Source of the DNA: Variovorax sp. 54
Lineage (GTDB): Bacteria > Pseudomonadota > Gammaproteobacteria > Burkholderiales > Burkholderiaceae_C
NCBI RefSeq assembly: GCF_002754375.1
Contig: NZ_PEFF01000001.1
Span: 1,116,001 to 1,180,000, forward strand
Length of the DNA: 64,000 nt
Direction of reading: 5' to 3'
This document shows, piece after piece, positions 56,305-63,942 of this stretch; positions within the stretch are counted from its first letter, which is position 1; each line of letters starts with the position of its first letter. The translations under genes and the position numbers were made by a program. The notes beneath the pieces were generated by a model that saw nothing but the letters and a program-made list of their open reading frames with translations, did no database searches and was not told where the DNA came from.

Positions 56305-57552
56305 ATGTCCGATCTGCTGCTGAAAACCAAACTGAGCCGGCGCCGCGTGCTGCAAGCCGCCGCCCTCGGCGCCGTGGGCATCGACCCCGCATTGCGCGCC
56401 GCTGTCTGGGCCCAGGGATCGGACAAGCCGGAAAAGGAAGAAGTGAAGATCGGCTTCATCCCGCTGACCGACTGCGCCAGCGTGGTGATGGCCTCGGTGC
56501 TGGGCATCGACAAGAAGTACGGCGTGAAGATCGTGCCCAGCAAGGAAGCCAGCTGGGCCGGCGTGCGCGACAAGCTCTCCAACGGCGACCTCGACATGGC
56601 GCACGTGCTCTACGGCCTCGTCTACGGCATGCACCTGGGCCTGAGCGGCCCCAAGAAGGACATGGCCGTGCTCATGACCCTGAACAACAACGGCCAGGCC
56701 ATCACGCTGTCGAAGAAGCTGGCCGACAAGGGTGCGGTCGATGCCGCCTCGCTCGCCAAACTCATCGCCACCGAGAAGCGCGAATACACCTTCGCCCAGA
56801 CCTTCCCCACCGGCACGCACGCCATGTGGCTGTACTACTGGCTCGCCTCGGCCGGCATCGATCCGTTCAAGGACGTGAAGAACATCACCGTGCCGCCCCC
56901 GCAGATGGTGGCCAACATGCGCGTGGGCAACATGGACGGCTACTGCGTGGGCGAGCCCTGGGGCCAGCGCGCCATCATGGACGGCATCGGCATCACGGCC
57001 ATCACCACGCAGGACATCTGGAAGGACCACCCCGAGAAGGTGCTCGGCTGCACCGCGGAGTTCACCAAGAAGTACCCGAACACCGCACGCGCCGTGACCG
57101 CCGCGATCCTCGAGGCCAGCAAGTGGATCGACACCGGCCTGCAGAACAAGAACAAGATGGCCGAAACCATCGCCGACAAGAGCTACGTCAACACCAGCGT
57201 GGACGCCATCAACCAGCGCATCCTGGGCCGCTACACCAACGGCCTGGGCAAGAGCTGGGACGACCCCAACCACATGAAGTTCTACAACGGCGGCGCCGTG
57301 AACTTCCCGTACCTGTCGGACGGCATGTGGTTCCTCACGCAGCACAAGCGCTGGGGCCTGCTGAAGGAGCACCCCGACTACCTGAAGGTGGCCACCGAGA
57401 TCAACCGCATCGACATCTACAAGCAGGCCGCCGCCGCCACGCAGACGCCCGTGCCCAAGGACACGATGCGCAGCAGCAAGCTCTTCGACGGCACCGTCTG
57501 GGACGGCAAGGACCCGAAGAAGTACGCGGACTCGTTCAAGTTGCATGTCTGA
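56305..57552 (+). CDS. nrtA: Nitrate/nitrite ABC transporter substrate-binding protein NrtA
   Basis: 415 aa. The N-terminus carries a twin-arginine signal (SRRRVLQAAALGAVG). The NrtA/CmpA fold shows EEVKIGFIPLTDCASVVMASVLGIDKKYGVKI, YGLVYGMHLGLSGP, AQTFPTGTHAMWLYYWLASAGIDP and VPPPQMVANMRVGNMDGYCVGEPWGQRAI, all near-invariant in nitrate receptors. Tat rather than Sec export means it folds before crossing the membrane. First gene after the ANTAR-controlled leader and followed 13 bp later by nrtB. Confidence 0.95.
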   Translation: MSDLLLKTKLSRRRVLQAAALGAVGIDPALRAAVWAQGSDKPEKEEVKIGFIPLTDCASVVMASVLGIDKKYGVKIVPSKEASWAGVRDKLSNGDLDMAHVLYGLVYGMHLGLSGPKKDMAVLMTLNNNGQAITLSKKLADKGAVDAASLAKLIATEKREYTFAQTFPTGTHAMWLYYWLASAGIDPFKDVKNITVPPPQMVANMRVGNMDGYCVGEPWGQRAIMDGIGITAITTQDIWKDHPEKVLGCTAEFTKKYPNTARAVTAAILEASKWIDTGLQNKNKMAETIADKSYVNTSVDAINQRILGRYTNGLGKSWDDPNHMKFYNGGAVNFPYLSDGMWFLTQHKRWGLLKEHPDYLKVATEINRIDIYKQAAAATQTPVPKDTMRSSKLFDGTVWDGKDPKKYADSFKLHV

Positions 57553-57565
57553 GGAGAAACACACC

Positions 57566-58492
57566 ATGGTCAGCGCTGTCTTTCACTCGCCCCTGAACGC
57601 ATCCCTCCCTCTCCCGCATGCGGGAGAGGGCCGGGGTGAGGGTGCGGCCCACGCCAAGGCCGCCCCGCTCCCCCGCGCGGAGAAAGAGAAGAAGCCACGC
57701 ACGCCCCTCGACCTGCGCGCCTTCTGGATGCGCGTGCTCCCGCCGTTCCTGGGCTTCGGCCTGCTGGTGCTGGTCTGGGAGATCGTGGCCATGAAGAGCA
57801 CCACCGGTTTCCCCACGCCACTCGCCACCTGGCAGCAGGCGCTCACGGTGTTCAGCGACCCGTTCTACAGCAAGGGCCCGAACGACCAGGGCGTGGGCTG
57901 GAACGTGCTGTCATCGCTGCAGCGCGTGGCGCTGGGCTTCGGGCTCGCGGCGGCGGTCGGCATTCCGGCCGGCTTTGCCATCGGGCGCTTCGAGTTCCTC
58001 TCGCGCATGTTCAACCCGCTGATCAGCCTGCTGCGCCCGGTGTCGCCGCTGGCCTGGCTGCCCATCGGCCTGCTGGTGTTCAAGGGCGCCAACCCGGCCG
58101 CGATCTGGACCATCTTCATCTGCTCGATCTGGCCGATGGTCATCAACACCGCCGTGGGCGTGCAGCGCGTGCCCAGCGACTACATGAACGTGGCCAAGGT
58201 GCTCAACCTCAGCGAATGGAAGATCCTCACCAAGATCCTCTTTCCCGCCGTGCTGCCCTACATGCTCACGGGCGTGCGGCTGGCCGTGGGCACCGCGTGG
58301 CTGGTGATCGTCGCGGCCGAGATGCTCACGGGCGGCGTCGGCATCGGCTTCTGGGTGTGGGACGAGTGGAACAACCTCAACGTCGCCAACATCATCATCG
58401 CGATCTTCGTGATCGGCATCGTCGGTCTGGTGCTGGAGTTCGCGCTCATCAAGCTCGCCACCGCATTCACGTTCGAAGAGGTGAAGTCATGA
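57566..58492 (+). CDS. nrtB: Nitrate ABC transporter permease NrtB, with repeat-encoded N-terminal insert
   Basis: 308 aa from the ATG at 57566 (GAGGAG ribosome site). Six membrane helices within about 58-300, and the inner-membrane coupling motif VAKVLNLSEWKILTKILFPAVLPYMLTGVRLAVG. GTAWLVIVAAEMLTGGVGIGFWVWDEWNNLN is typical of NrtB/SsuC/TauC. The first 45 residues include SLPLPHAGEGRGEG, encoded by an in-frame palindromic repeat (57607-57642), and lie before the first helix. The start overlaps nothing; the stop overlaps the ATPase start by 4 bp. Confidence 0.94.
   Translation: MVSAVFHSPLNASLPLPHAGEGRGEGAAHAKAAPLPRAEKEKKPRTPLDLRAFWMRVLPPFLGFGLLVLVWEIVAMKSTTGFPTPLATWQQALTVFSDPFYSKGPNDQGVGWNVLSSLQRVALGFGLAAAVGIPAGFAIGRFEFLSRMFNPLISLLRPVSPLAWLPIGLLVFKGANPAAIWTIFICSIWPMVINTAVGVQRVPSDYMNVAKVLNLSEWKILTKILFPAVLPYMLTGVRLAVGTAWLVIVAAEMLTGGVGIGFWVWDEWNNLNVANIIIAIFVIGIVGLVLEFALIKLATAFTFEEVKS
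57607..57642. repeat. Palindromic REP-like element inside nrtB
   Basis: A perfect 24-bp palindrome (57607-57630, CCCTCTCCCGC-AT-GCGGGAGAGGG without the extra base) followed by CCGGGGTGAGGG. This sequence family is common between genes in many Gammaproteobacteria and Betaproteobacteria and when translated gives PSPxGEGRGEG-type peptides. Here it lies in frame in nrtB without interrupting it. Confidence 0.88.
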
Positions 58493-59298
58493 ACGACGAT
58501 TCGAAGTACATCGAGATCCACGGGGTCGAGCAAGCCTTCAAGACGCCCAAGGGCCGCTTCGTCGCGCTGCGCGACGTGAACCTGAACGTGGCCAAGGGCG
58601 AGTTCGTCACGCTCATCGGGCACTCGGGCTGCGGCAAGTCGACGCTGCTGAACCTCATTGCCGGGCTGACCACGCCCACGCAGGGCGTGCTGCTGTGCGC
58701 CAACAAGGAGATCAAGGGCCCGGGCCCCGAGCGCGCCGTGGTGTTCCAGAACCACTCGCTGCTGCCCTGGCTCACCTGCTTCGAGAACGTGTACCTCGCG
58801 GTCGAGCGCGTGTTCGCGGCCACCGAGAGCAAGGCACAGCTGCGCGAACGCACCGACGCGGCACTCGCGCTGGTGGGCCTCACGCCCGCGGCGCAGAAGC
58901 GGCCCGGCGAAATCTCGGGCGGCATGAAGCAGCGCGTGGGCATTGCGCGTGCGCTGTCGATGGAGCCCAAGGTGCTGCTGATGGACGAGCCCTTCGGCGC
59001 GCTCGACGCCCTCACCCGCGCCAAGCTGCAGGACGAGCTGCTCGCCATCGTGCAGAAGACGCGCAGCACGGTCGTCATGGTCACGCACGACGTCGACGAG
59101 GCCGTGCTGCTGTCCGACCGCATCGTGATGCTGACCAACGGCCCGGCCGCCACCATCGGCGACGTGCTGACGGTGGACATCGCACGCCCGCGCAACCGCG
59201 TGGCGTTGGCCGAAGACCCGGCCTATGTGCACGCGCGCAAGGCGGTGATCGATTTTCTCTACACGCGCCAGGCGCATGTGGAGAAGGCCGCGGCCTGA
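58489..59298 (+). CDS. Nitrate ABC transporter ATPase (NrtD/NasD type)
   Basis: 269 aa, single ATPase domain, without the extra substrate-binding-like domain found in cyanobacterial NrtC. Walker A GHSGCGKST (about 45-53), Q-loop VVFQNHSLLPWLTCFENVYLA, signature ISGGMKQRVGIARALS, Walker B VLLMDEPFGALD, switch His VTHDVDEAVLLSDRIVML. All catalytic residues intact. It would pair as a homodimer beneath NrtB. ATGA overlap with nrtB. Confidence 0.94.
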   Translation: MNDDSKYIEIHGVEQAFKTPKGRFVALRDVNLNVAKGEFVTLIGHSGCGKSTLLNLIAGLTTPTQGVLLCANKEIKGPGPERAVVFQNHSLLPWLTCFENVYLAVERVFAATESKAQLRERTDAALALVGLTPAAQKRPGEISGGMKQRVGIARALSMEPKVLLMDEPFGALDALTRAKLQDELLAIVQKTRSTVVMVTHDVDEAVLLSDRIVMLTNGPAATIGDVLTVDIARPRNRVALAEDPAYVHARKAVIDFLYTRQAHVEKAAA

Positions 59299-59323
59299 TC
59301 CGGCAGGCGCAGCACCACGGGCG

Positions 59324-60604
59324 TCAGGACATGATGACCTGCAGGCTGTGCTCGTACCACCCGGTCAGGCGCTCGAACGTGTCGACCAGCGCCTCGCTGG
59401 AACGCACCAGCGTGGCGCGCCCTTCGGGGCTGTCGAGCGCCTGCACGCCGCCGACGAGGCGCAGCCACTCGTCGCGCGCGCTCACCAGCCCGGCGCGGAT
59501 CTCGGGCGAGCTGAGCGGCGCGCGCTCCAGCTCCAGCAGCGCGGCTTCGAACTCGTGCATGGTCGGCAGCAGCCGGTCGCGCGAGGCACCGGCCGCGAGC
59601 GTCGAGGCCAGCAGCGCGTCCTTGGCCAGCCGCTGCGCACGCATGCGCTGCCGTCCGCAGATGTTGACGATGCGCAGCGCGCGCCGAGCACCCGAGGCTT
59701 CCAGCGCATCCGTCAGGGCCTCGGCCGCCGACAGCAAGGCCTCGCCGCGCGCATCGATCGCTGCAAGCCCCTGCGCCGCGGGCTTGGCGCCCAGCAGCGC
59801 GGCCAGCTCGTTCCACGCGGCCTGCACCTCGCCGAGCGCCTGCACGCCGACCGGGCCCAGTTCGAGGGCGGTCAGATGATCCAGCGTCTGCTGCACCCGC
59901 TCGGTCGATTGCGTGCGCAGCACGCGCGCACGCTGCGCGTCGATCCCCGCCGCGAGCTGTGCCGCCACGCGCACCAGCCGCTGCGAGAGCATGCGCAGCT
60001 GGCCCGCCCGGTTGATCGCCTCGGCCCACTGCGCGGCCTCGATGACCGAGCGCGACACCTCGCCCAGGCGCAGGTTGGCGTGCATCGCGGCGCCGCGCAG
60101 CAGGCCGAAAGCCTCGTCTTCGCCGATGCCGCGCGCGGACATCAGCAGGCCCTTGGCGCGATCGACCCACTTGCGCTCGTCCATGCGCGTGCGCAGGTTG
60201 TCGAGCTCGGTGCGCAGTGCGGCTTCGCGTGTCCATCGGGCCTGCGCCCGGGCGAGCAGTGCGGGGAGCGACAACGCATCGAGCGGTGCCCACGCCTGCA
60301 CGCCGAGCGCGACCAGTGCCTCGTGCTGTTCGCCGGCCAGCGGCGCCCCCACCACGCTCACCGCGCACGGCGGCACGCCGCTCCACCCCTGCAGCGCGTC
60401 GCACAGCAGTTGCAGCGGGGCCGGCCCGGGCCAATGGACCAGGACCTGTTGCGGTGCGAGCACGCCCACCTGTTGCACCAGCGTGTGGCAGGTGGCCCGC
60501 CCGAGCACCGTGGCGCCCGCCTGCGCAAGCCCCTGCACGAGCGGCTCCGGCAGGGGCGCGCGGGCGTCGATATCAGGGGGAAGAACAAGCAGAAGGGACG
60601 TCAT
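59324..60604 (-). CDS. ANTAR regulator with receiver-like domain and tandem PilJ/NarX P-box-type nitrate-sensor domains
   Basis: 426 aa from the ATG at 60604. Residues 1-120 resemble a degenerate receiver (MTSLLLVLPPDIDARAP, no clear phosphoacceptor Asp). The ANTAR helices are at about 133-188 (LDNLRTRMDERKWVDRAKGLLMSARGIGEDEAF). Two PilJ-type domains follow: one opens at 195 with EAINRAGQLRMLSQRL, very close to the P-box of NarX/NarQ, and the second at 310 with RIVNICGRQRMRAQRLAK. The NarX P-box binds nitrate in the periplasm, but here there is no membrane helix, so sensing would be cytoplasmic. It is convergent with nrtD and divergent from the transporter gene, in whose leader an ANTAR hairpin lies. 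Confidence 0.85.
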   Translation of the reverse strand: MTSLLLVLPPDIDARAPLPEPLVQGLAQAGATVLGRATCHTLVQQVGVLAPQQVLVHWPGPAPLQLLCDALQGWSGVPPCAVSVVGAPLAGEQHEALVALGVQAWAPLDALSLPALLARAQARWTREAALRTELDNLRTRMDERKWVDRAKGLLMSARGIGEDEAFGLLRGAAMHANLRLGEVSRSVIEAAQWAEAINRAGQLRMLSQRLVRVAAQLAAGIDAQRARVLRTQSTERVQQTLDHLTALELGPVGVQALGEVQAAWNELAALLGAKPAAQGLAAIDARGEALLSAAEALTDALEASGARRALRIVNICGRQRMRAQRLAKDALLASTLAAGASRDRLLPTMHEFEAALLELERAPLSSPEIRAGLVSARDEWLRLVGGVQALDSPEGRATLVRSSEALVDTFERLTGWYEHSLQVIMS

Positions 60605-60668
60605 GGCGGGGTGTCGAAAGGCCCGGCAAGCATAGGCGACGCCCGCGCGCACACCCACGCAATTTCGC

Positions 60669-60686
60669 GGGCACGCCTCTTGCATT
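60669..60686 (+). promoter_or_regulatory. Sigma54 promoter of the nitrate transporter gene
   Basis: CGGGCACGCCTCTTGCATT: GG and GC separated by 10 bp, GGCACG and TTGCA matching the -24/-12 consensus. The transcript would begin near 60694, making a leader of about 180 nt before the MFS transporter gene. Confidence 0.78.
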
Positions 60687-60695
60687 GGATGGAGT

Positions 60696-60715
60696 GCGGT
60701 GTAACGAAGCACCGC
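60696..60715 (+). promoter_or_regulatory. ANTAR-target hexaloop hairpin in the nitrate transporter leader
   Basis: GCGGTGT-AACGAA-GCACCGC: a 7-bp stem (with one G-U pair) and a six-base loop that again starts A and has G at position 4. It lies at the very 5' end of the predicted transcript. Downstream, CGGCCT/AGGCCG (60831-60847) followed 9 nt later by TTTTT (60857-60861) is a possible terminator; a second hexaloop overlapping it could not be identified. Confidence 0.65.
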
Positions 60716-60876
60716 TTTGGTGATGAGGCTGCAGGCTCCTGCATCCCGCCCGGCCGCGCTCAGGCCGGGCACACCCCCACGCCGACAGCGTCCGCTGCCG
60801 GCACCCCGACCCCCACCCCGTCCGTCGACACGGCCTGCCCCAGGCCGGGCCGCGGCTTTTTGCACCTTTGAACACC

Positions 60877-62139
60877 ATGTCCGGTTTCAGGAATTTCTTG
60901 CAGTCAGGCCACAGTCCGACCCTGTTCGCGGCCTTCCTGTACTTCTCGTTCTCCTGCTGCATCTGGGTGCTCAACGGCGCCATGGCGCCCTTCATCGGCG
61001 AGACCTTCGACCTCTCGCCCGCGCAGAAGGGCCTGATGCTGTCGGTGCCGATCATCGCGGGCGCGCTCATGCGCTTTCCGCTGGGCCTGCTTTCGCAGTA
61101 CATCGGCCGCAAGAAGGCCACGCTGGTCGAGATGGGCCTCATCGCCGTGGCGATGCTGTTCGGCTTCTTCTTCGTGAAGAGCTTCAACGACCTGCTCGCC
61201 ATGGGCGTGCTGCTGGGCATTGCCGGCGCGAGCTTCGGCGTGGCGCTGTCGCTGGGCTCGGGCTGGTTCCCGCCGCAGCACAAGGGCCTGGCCATGGGCC
61301 TGGTGGGTGCGGGCAACGTGGGCACGGCGGTGTCGGTGCTGGTGGCGCCGCCGCTCGCACTGTGGCTCGGCTGGCAGGCGGTGTACGGCGTGGCCGCGGT
61401 CGCGATCCTGATCCCGATGGTGGTGATGGTGGTGTTCGCCAAGGAGCCACCCGATGTGGACCCCCACGGCAGCTTCCGCGAACACATCGCCTGCCTCTTC
61501 GAAAAAGACGGCTGGGTCTTCAGCCTGATCTACGGCGTGACCTTCGGCGGCTTCATCGGCCTGACCACCTTCCTGCCTTCGTACTACTACGACCAGTTCG
61601 GCGTGAGCAAGGTGCAGGCCGGCCAGCTGACGATGCTCGCGGCCTTCATGGGCGCGGCGGTGCGCATCGTGGGCGGCTGGCTGTCCGACCGCTGGGGCGG
61701 CGTCAACACGCTCACGGTGGTGCTGCTGGTGGTGGCCGTGGGCCTCGTGCTCGTGGGCTTCTCGTCGGGCTCGCTGGCGCTCACCACGTTGTTGCTGATC
61801 GTGTGCTTCGCCGCGCTGGGCGCGGGCAACGGCGCGCTGTTCCAGCTGGTGCCGCTGCGCTGGCCCGCGAGCACGGCGGTGGCCGGTTCGATGATCGGCG
61901 AGATCGGCGCCCTCGGCGGCGGCCTCGTGCCCAACGCCATGGGCCTGTCGAAGCAGTACCTGGGCAGCTATGCCTGGGGCTTCGTGTTCTTCGCGCTGCT
62001 GTCGCTCGTGATGCTGGGCGTGATGCGCGTGATGCAGATCCGCTGGACACGCACCTGGGCCGAAAAGGGTGGCCGCGCGCGTGTCACACCGGCCCCTGCT
62101 GCGAAGCCCTCGCCCGTTCGCAAGGCCGCCCGCTCATGA
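60877..62139 (+). CDS. Nitrate/nitrite MFS transporter (NNP family, NasA/NarK type)
   Basis: 420 aa from the ATG at 60877; a TTG nine bases upstream is also in frame. Twelve membrane helices. The two nitrate signature motifs are visible: GIAGASFGVALSLGSGWFPPQHKGLAMGLVGAGNVGT (about 115-150) and GFVFF-region GAGNGALFQLVPLRWPASTAVAGSMIGEIGALGG (about 310-345). The conserved Arg in helix 2 is present in GALMRFPLGL. It works alongside NrtABC for nitrate uptake. Sigma54 promoter and ANTAR hairpin upstream. Confidence 0.93.
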   Translation: MSGFRNFLQSGHSPTLFAAFLYFSFSCCIWVLNGAMAPFIGETFDLSPAQKGLMLSVPIIAGALMRFPLGLLSQYIGRKKATLVEMGLIAVAMLFGFFFVKSFNDLLAMGVLLGIAGASFGVALSLGSGWFPPQHKGLAMGLVGAGNVGTAVSVLVAPPLALWLGWQAVYGVAAVAILIPMVVMVVFAKEPPDVDPHGSFREHIACLFEKDGWVFSLIYGVTFGGFIGLTTFLPSYYYDQFGVSKVQAGQLTMLAAFMGAAVRIVGGWLSDRWGGVNTLTVVLLVVAVGLVLVGFSSGSLALTTLLLIVCFAALGAGNGALFQLVPLRWPASTAVAGSMIGEIGALGGGLVPNAMGLSKQYLGSYAWGFVFFALLSLVMLGVMRVMQIRWTRTWAEKGGRARVTPAPAAKPSPVRKAARS

Positions 62140-62159
62140 GCCCTTTCGCCCGCCTCCGC

Positions 62160-63878
62160 TCAACGTGGCAGGAACAGCAGCCACACGATGAGCAACACGT
62201 TGAACAGCACCGACACGCCGAGCGCGAGCTGGTACAGCGCGAGCGGGTCACGGCGGATCAGCGGCGTGGCGGCGGGCGCGTTCACGGGGCGCGAGGCGCC
62301 GCGCTCCAGCGCGAGCAGCATCTCCTCGGCGGTCTCGAAGCGTTCGCGCGGATCGCGGGCCACGGCCTTGCGCACGAGGTGGTCGAGCCACACGGGCACG
62401 TCGGGCCGCAGGCGCGAGAGCGCGACCGGGTCGCGCCGGTAGCGCGCCACCTGGTAGGGCTCGATCTCTCCGTAGGGCAGGTGTCCGCCGAGCCATTGGT
62501 AGAGCGTGGCGCCGAGCGCGAACAGATCGCTGCCCGCATCGGCCACGCCCCCCTCTTCCCACTGCTCGGGGTTGATGTAGCTCGGCGTGCCCGCATGCAG
62601 CTCGCGCTGCGCCGCGCCCTCGCGACCCGAGACCGCCACGCCCAGGTCGAGGATGCGCCAGCGTCCGTCGTCGCCCCGGTGCAGGTTGCCGGGCTTGATG
62701 TCGCGGTGGATCACGCCATGGCGGTGCAGCCGCCCGAGCGCGCGGCTCACCTCGATGGCCGCGGCGACCACCTCGGCCACGGTGCCGCGCGCGCCGTCCT
62801 TGCGCATCTGCTCGAGCGTGCGCCCGCCGTGCCAGTCGAACACGATGTACAGCGCGCTGGCGTCCGGCGCGCGCTCGTGCACGCGCACGAAGCCGCCGCC
62901 CTGCCCCACGCGCTGCCCCAGCCAGGCTTCGTGCGCCAGCATCGCGCGCTCCTGCGGGTCGCTGGCGCGCGAGGGGTGCAAGGTCTTGAGCGCGACCAGC
63001 TCGCGCGTGACCGGATGGCGCGCCTGGTAGAGCAAATGCACGCCGGTGTCGGCGACGGGCGCGGTGATGACGTAGCCGTCGAGCACGTCGCCCACCTTGA
63101 GCACGGGCGGCGGTGCGAGGCGGCGGCCGTCGCCGAGTTCGTCGTCGAGCTGGCGCGCATCGAGCCCCACCACGCGGATCACCAGCGCGGTCGCGTTGTC
63201 GCGCGTGCCGGCGGCCAGCGCGGCCTGCACCAGCGCTTCGCTTGCTGCCTCGGCGTCGCCCTGCAGTGCGAGCGCAGCCACCTGCTGCGGCTTGAGCACG
63301 CCGTGCACGCCATCGGTGCTGAGCACGAAGCAGTCGCCCACCCGCACGTCGCCCTGCATGTAGTCGATGCGCACCTGGTCGTCCAGGCCGATGGCGCGCG
63401 TGAGTCGGCTGCGCATGTCGGGGTGGTCGAAGGCATGGTCCTGCGTGAGCAGCTGCGCGGGCTCGCCGTCGGCGCGCACGCGCCAGGCGCGCGTGTCGCC
63501 CACGTGGGCCAGCGTGTAGCTCTGGCCGTGCAGCACCAGGGCGGTGAGCGTGGTGAGTGCGGTGCCGGCGCCCTCCTGCTTGCCTTGGCGCCGGCGGTTG
63601 TGGTCGGCGAGCCAGCCGTTCTGTGCGCCGATCAGGCGGTCGAGCGCGGCGGTCGGCTCCCAGGTGGCGGGCGTCGCGAAGTAGTCGGCCAGCAAACCCA
63701 TCACCGTGGTCTGCGCCGCCTCACGGCCGCGCCCGCCGCTGGAGACACCGTCGGCAATCGCCGCGATGAGCCCGCGCGCTTCGTCGCCGACCGGCGCATG
63801 CACCGTGCCGGCGAAGTCTTCGTTCACCTCGCGCGGCCCGCGCTGGCTGCTGTAGCCAATGTCCACTTCAAAGCTCAT
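62160..63878 (-). CDS. Bifunctional PP2C-type phosphatase / Ser-Thr protein kinase, membrane-anchored
   Basis: 572 aa from the ATG at 63878. The N-terminal PP2C domain (about 1-235) has the metal motifs EVNEDFAG, AIADGVSSGGRG and GDTRAW, plus a final DNATALV. The kinase domain (about 265-520) has VALKTLHPS (Lys), HRDIKPGNLHRG (catalytic Asp) and LDLG in the DFG position; the glycine loop is degenerate. One membrane helix ends the protein (LALGVSVLFNVLLIVWLLFL). A like fusion lies in nitrate assimilation clusters of Pseudomonas next to nasA and nirB, with no proven role. It is divergent from nirB. Confidence 0.92.
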   Translation of the reverse strand: MSFEVDIGYSSQRGPREVNEDFAGTVHAPVGDEARGLIAAIADGVSSGGRGREAAQTTVMGLLADYFATPATWEPTAALDRLIGAQNGWLADHNRRRQGKQEGAGTALTTLTALVLHGQSYTLAHVGDTRAWRVRADGEPAQLLTQDHAFDHPDMRSRLTRAIGLDDQVRIDYMQGDVRVGDCFVLSTDGVHGVLKPQQVAALALQGDAEAASEALVQAALAAGTRDNATALVIRVVGLDARQLDDELGDGRRLAPPPVLKVGDVLDGYVITAPVADTGVHLLYQARHPVTRELVALKTLHPSRASDPQERAMLAHEAWLGQRVGQGGGFVRVHERAPDASALYIVFDWHGGRTLEQMRKDGARGTVAEVVAAAIEVSRALGRLHRHGVIHRDIKPGNLHRGDDGRWRILDLGVAVSGREGAAQRELHAGTPSYINPEQWEEGGVADAGSDLFALGATLYQWLGGHLPYGEIEPYQVARYRRDPVALSRLRPDVPVWLDHLVRKAVARDPRERFETAEEMLLALERGASRPVNAPAATPLIRRDPLALYQLALGVSVLFNVLLIVWLLFLPR

Positions 63879-63942
63879 GGCGCGATTCTGACCGCGCGCC
63901 ACGGGCTGTCGTTCGCTTGATTTCCCTGAAAGGTCCAGCCCC

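Noticed and set aside
63879..63942. Possible sigma54 promoter for nirB (GG-N10-GC in GGGCTGTCGTTCGC)
   Set aside because: Only the two dinucleotides match; CACG and TTGC are absent, unlike the three good sites in the same locus.
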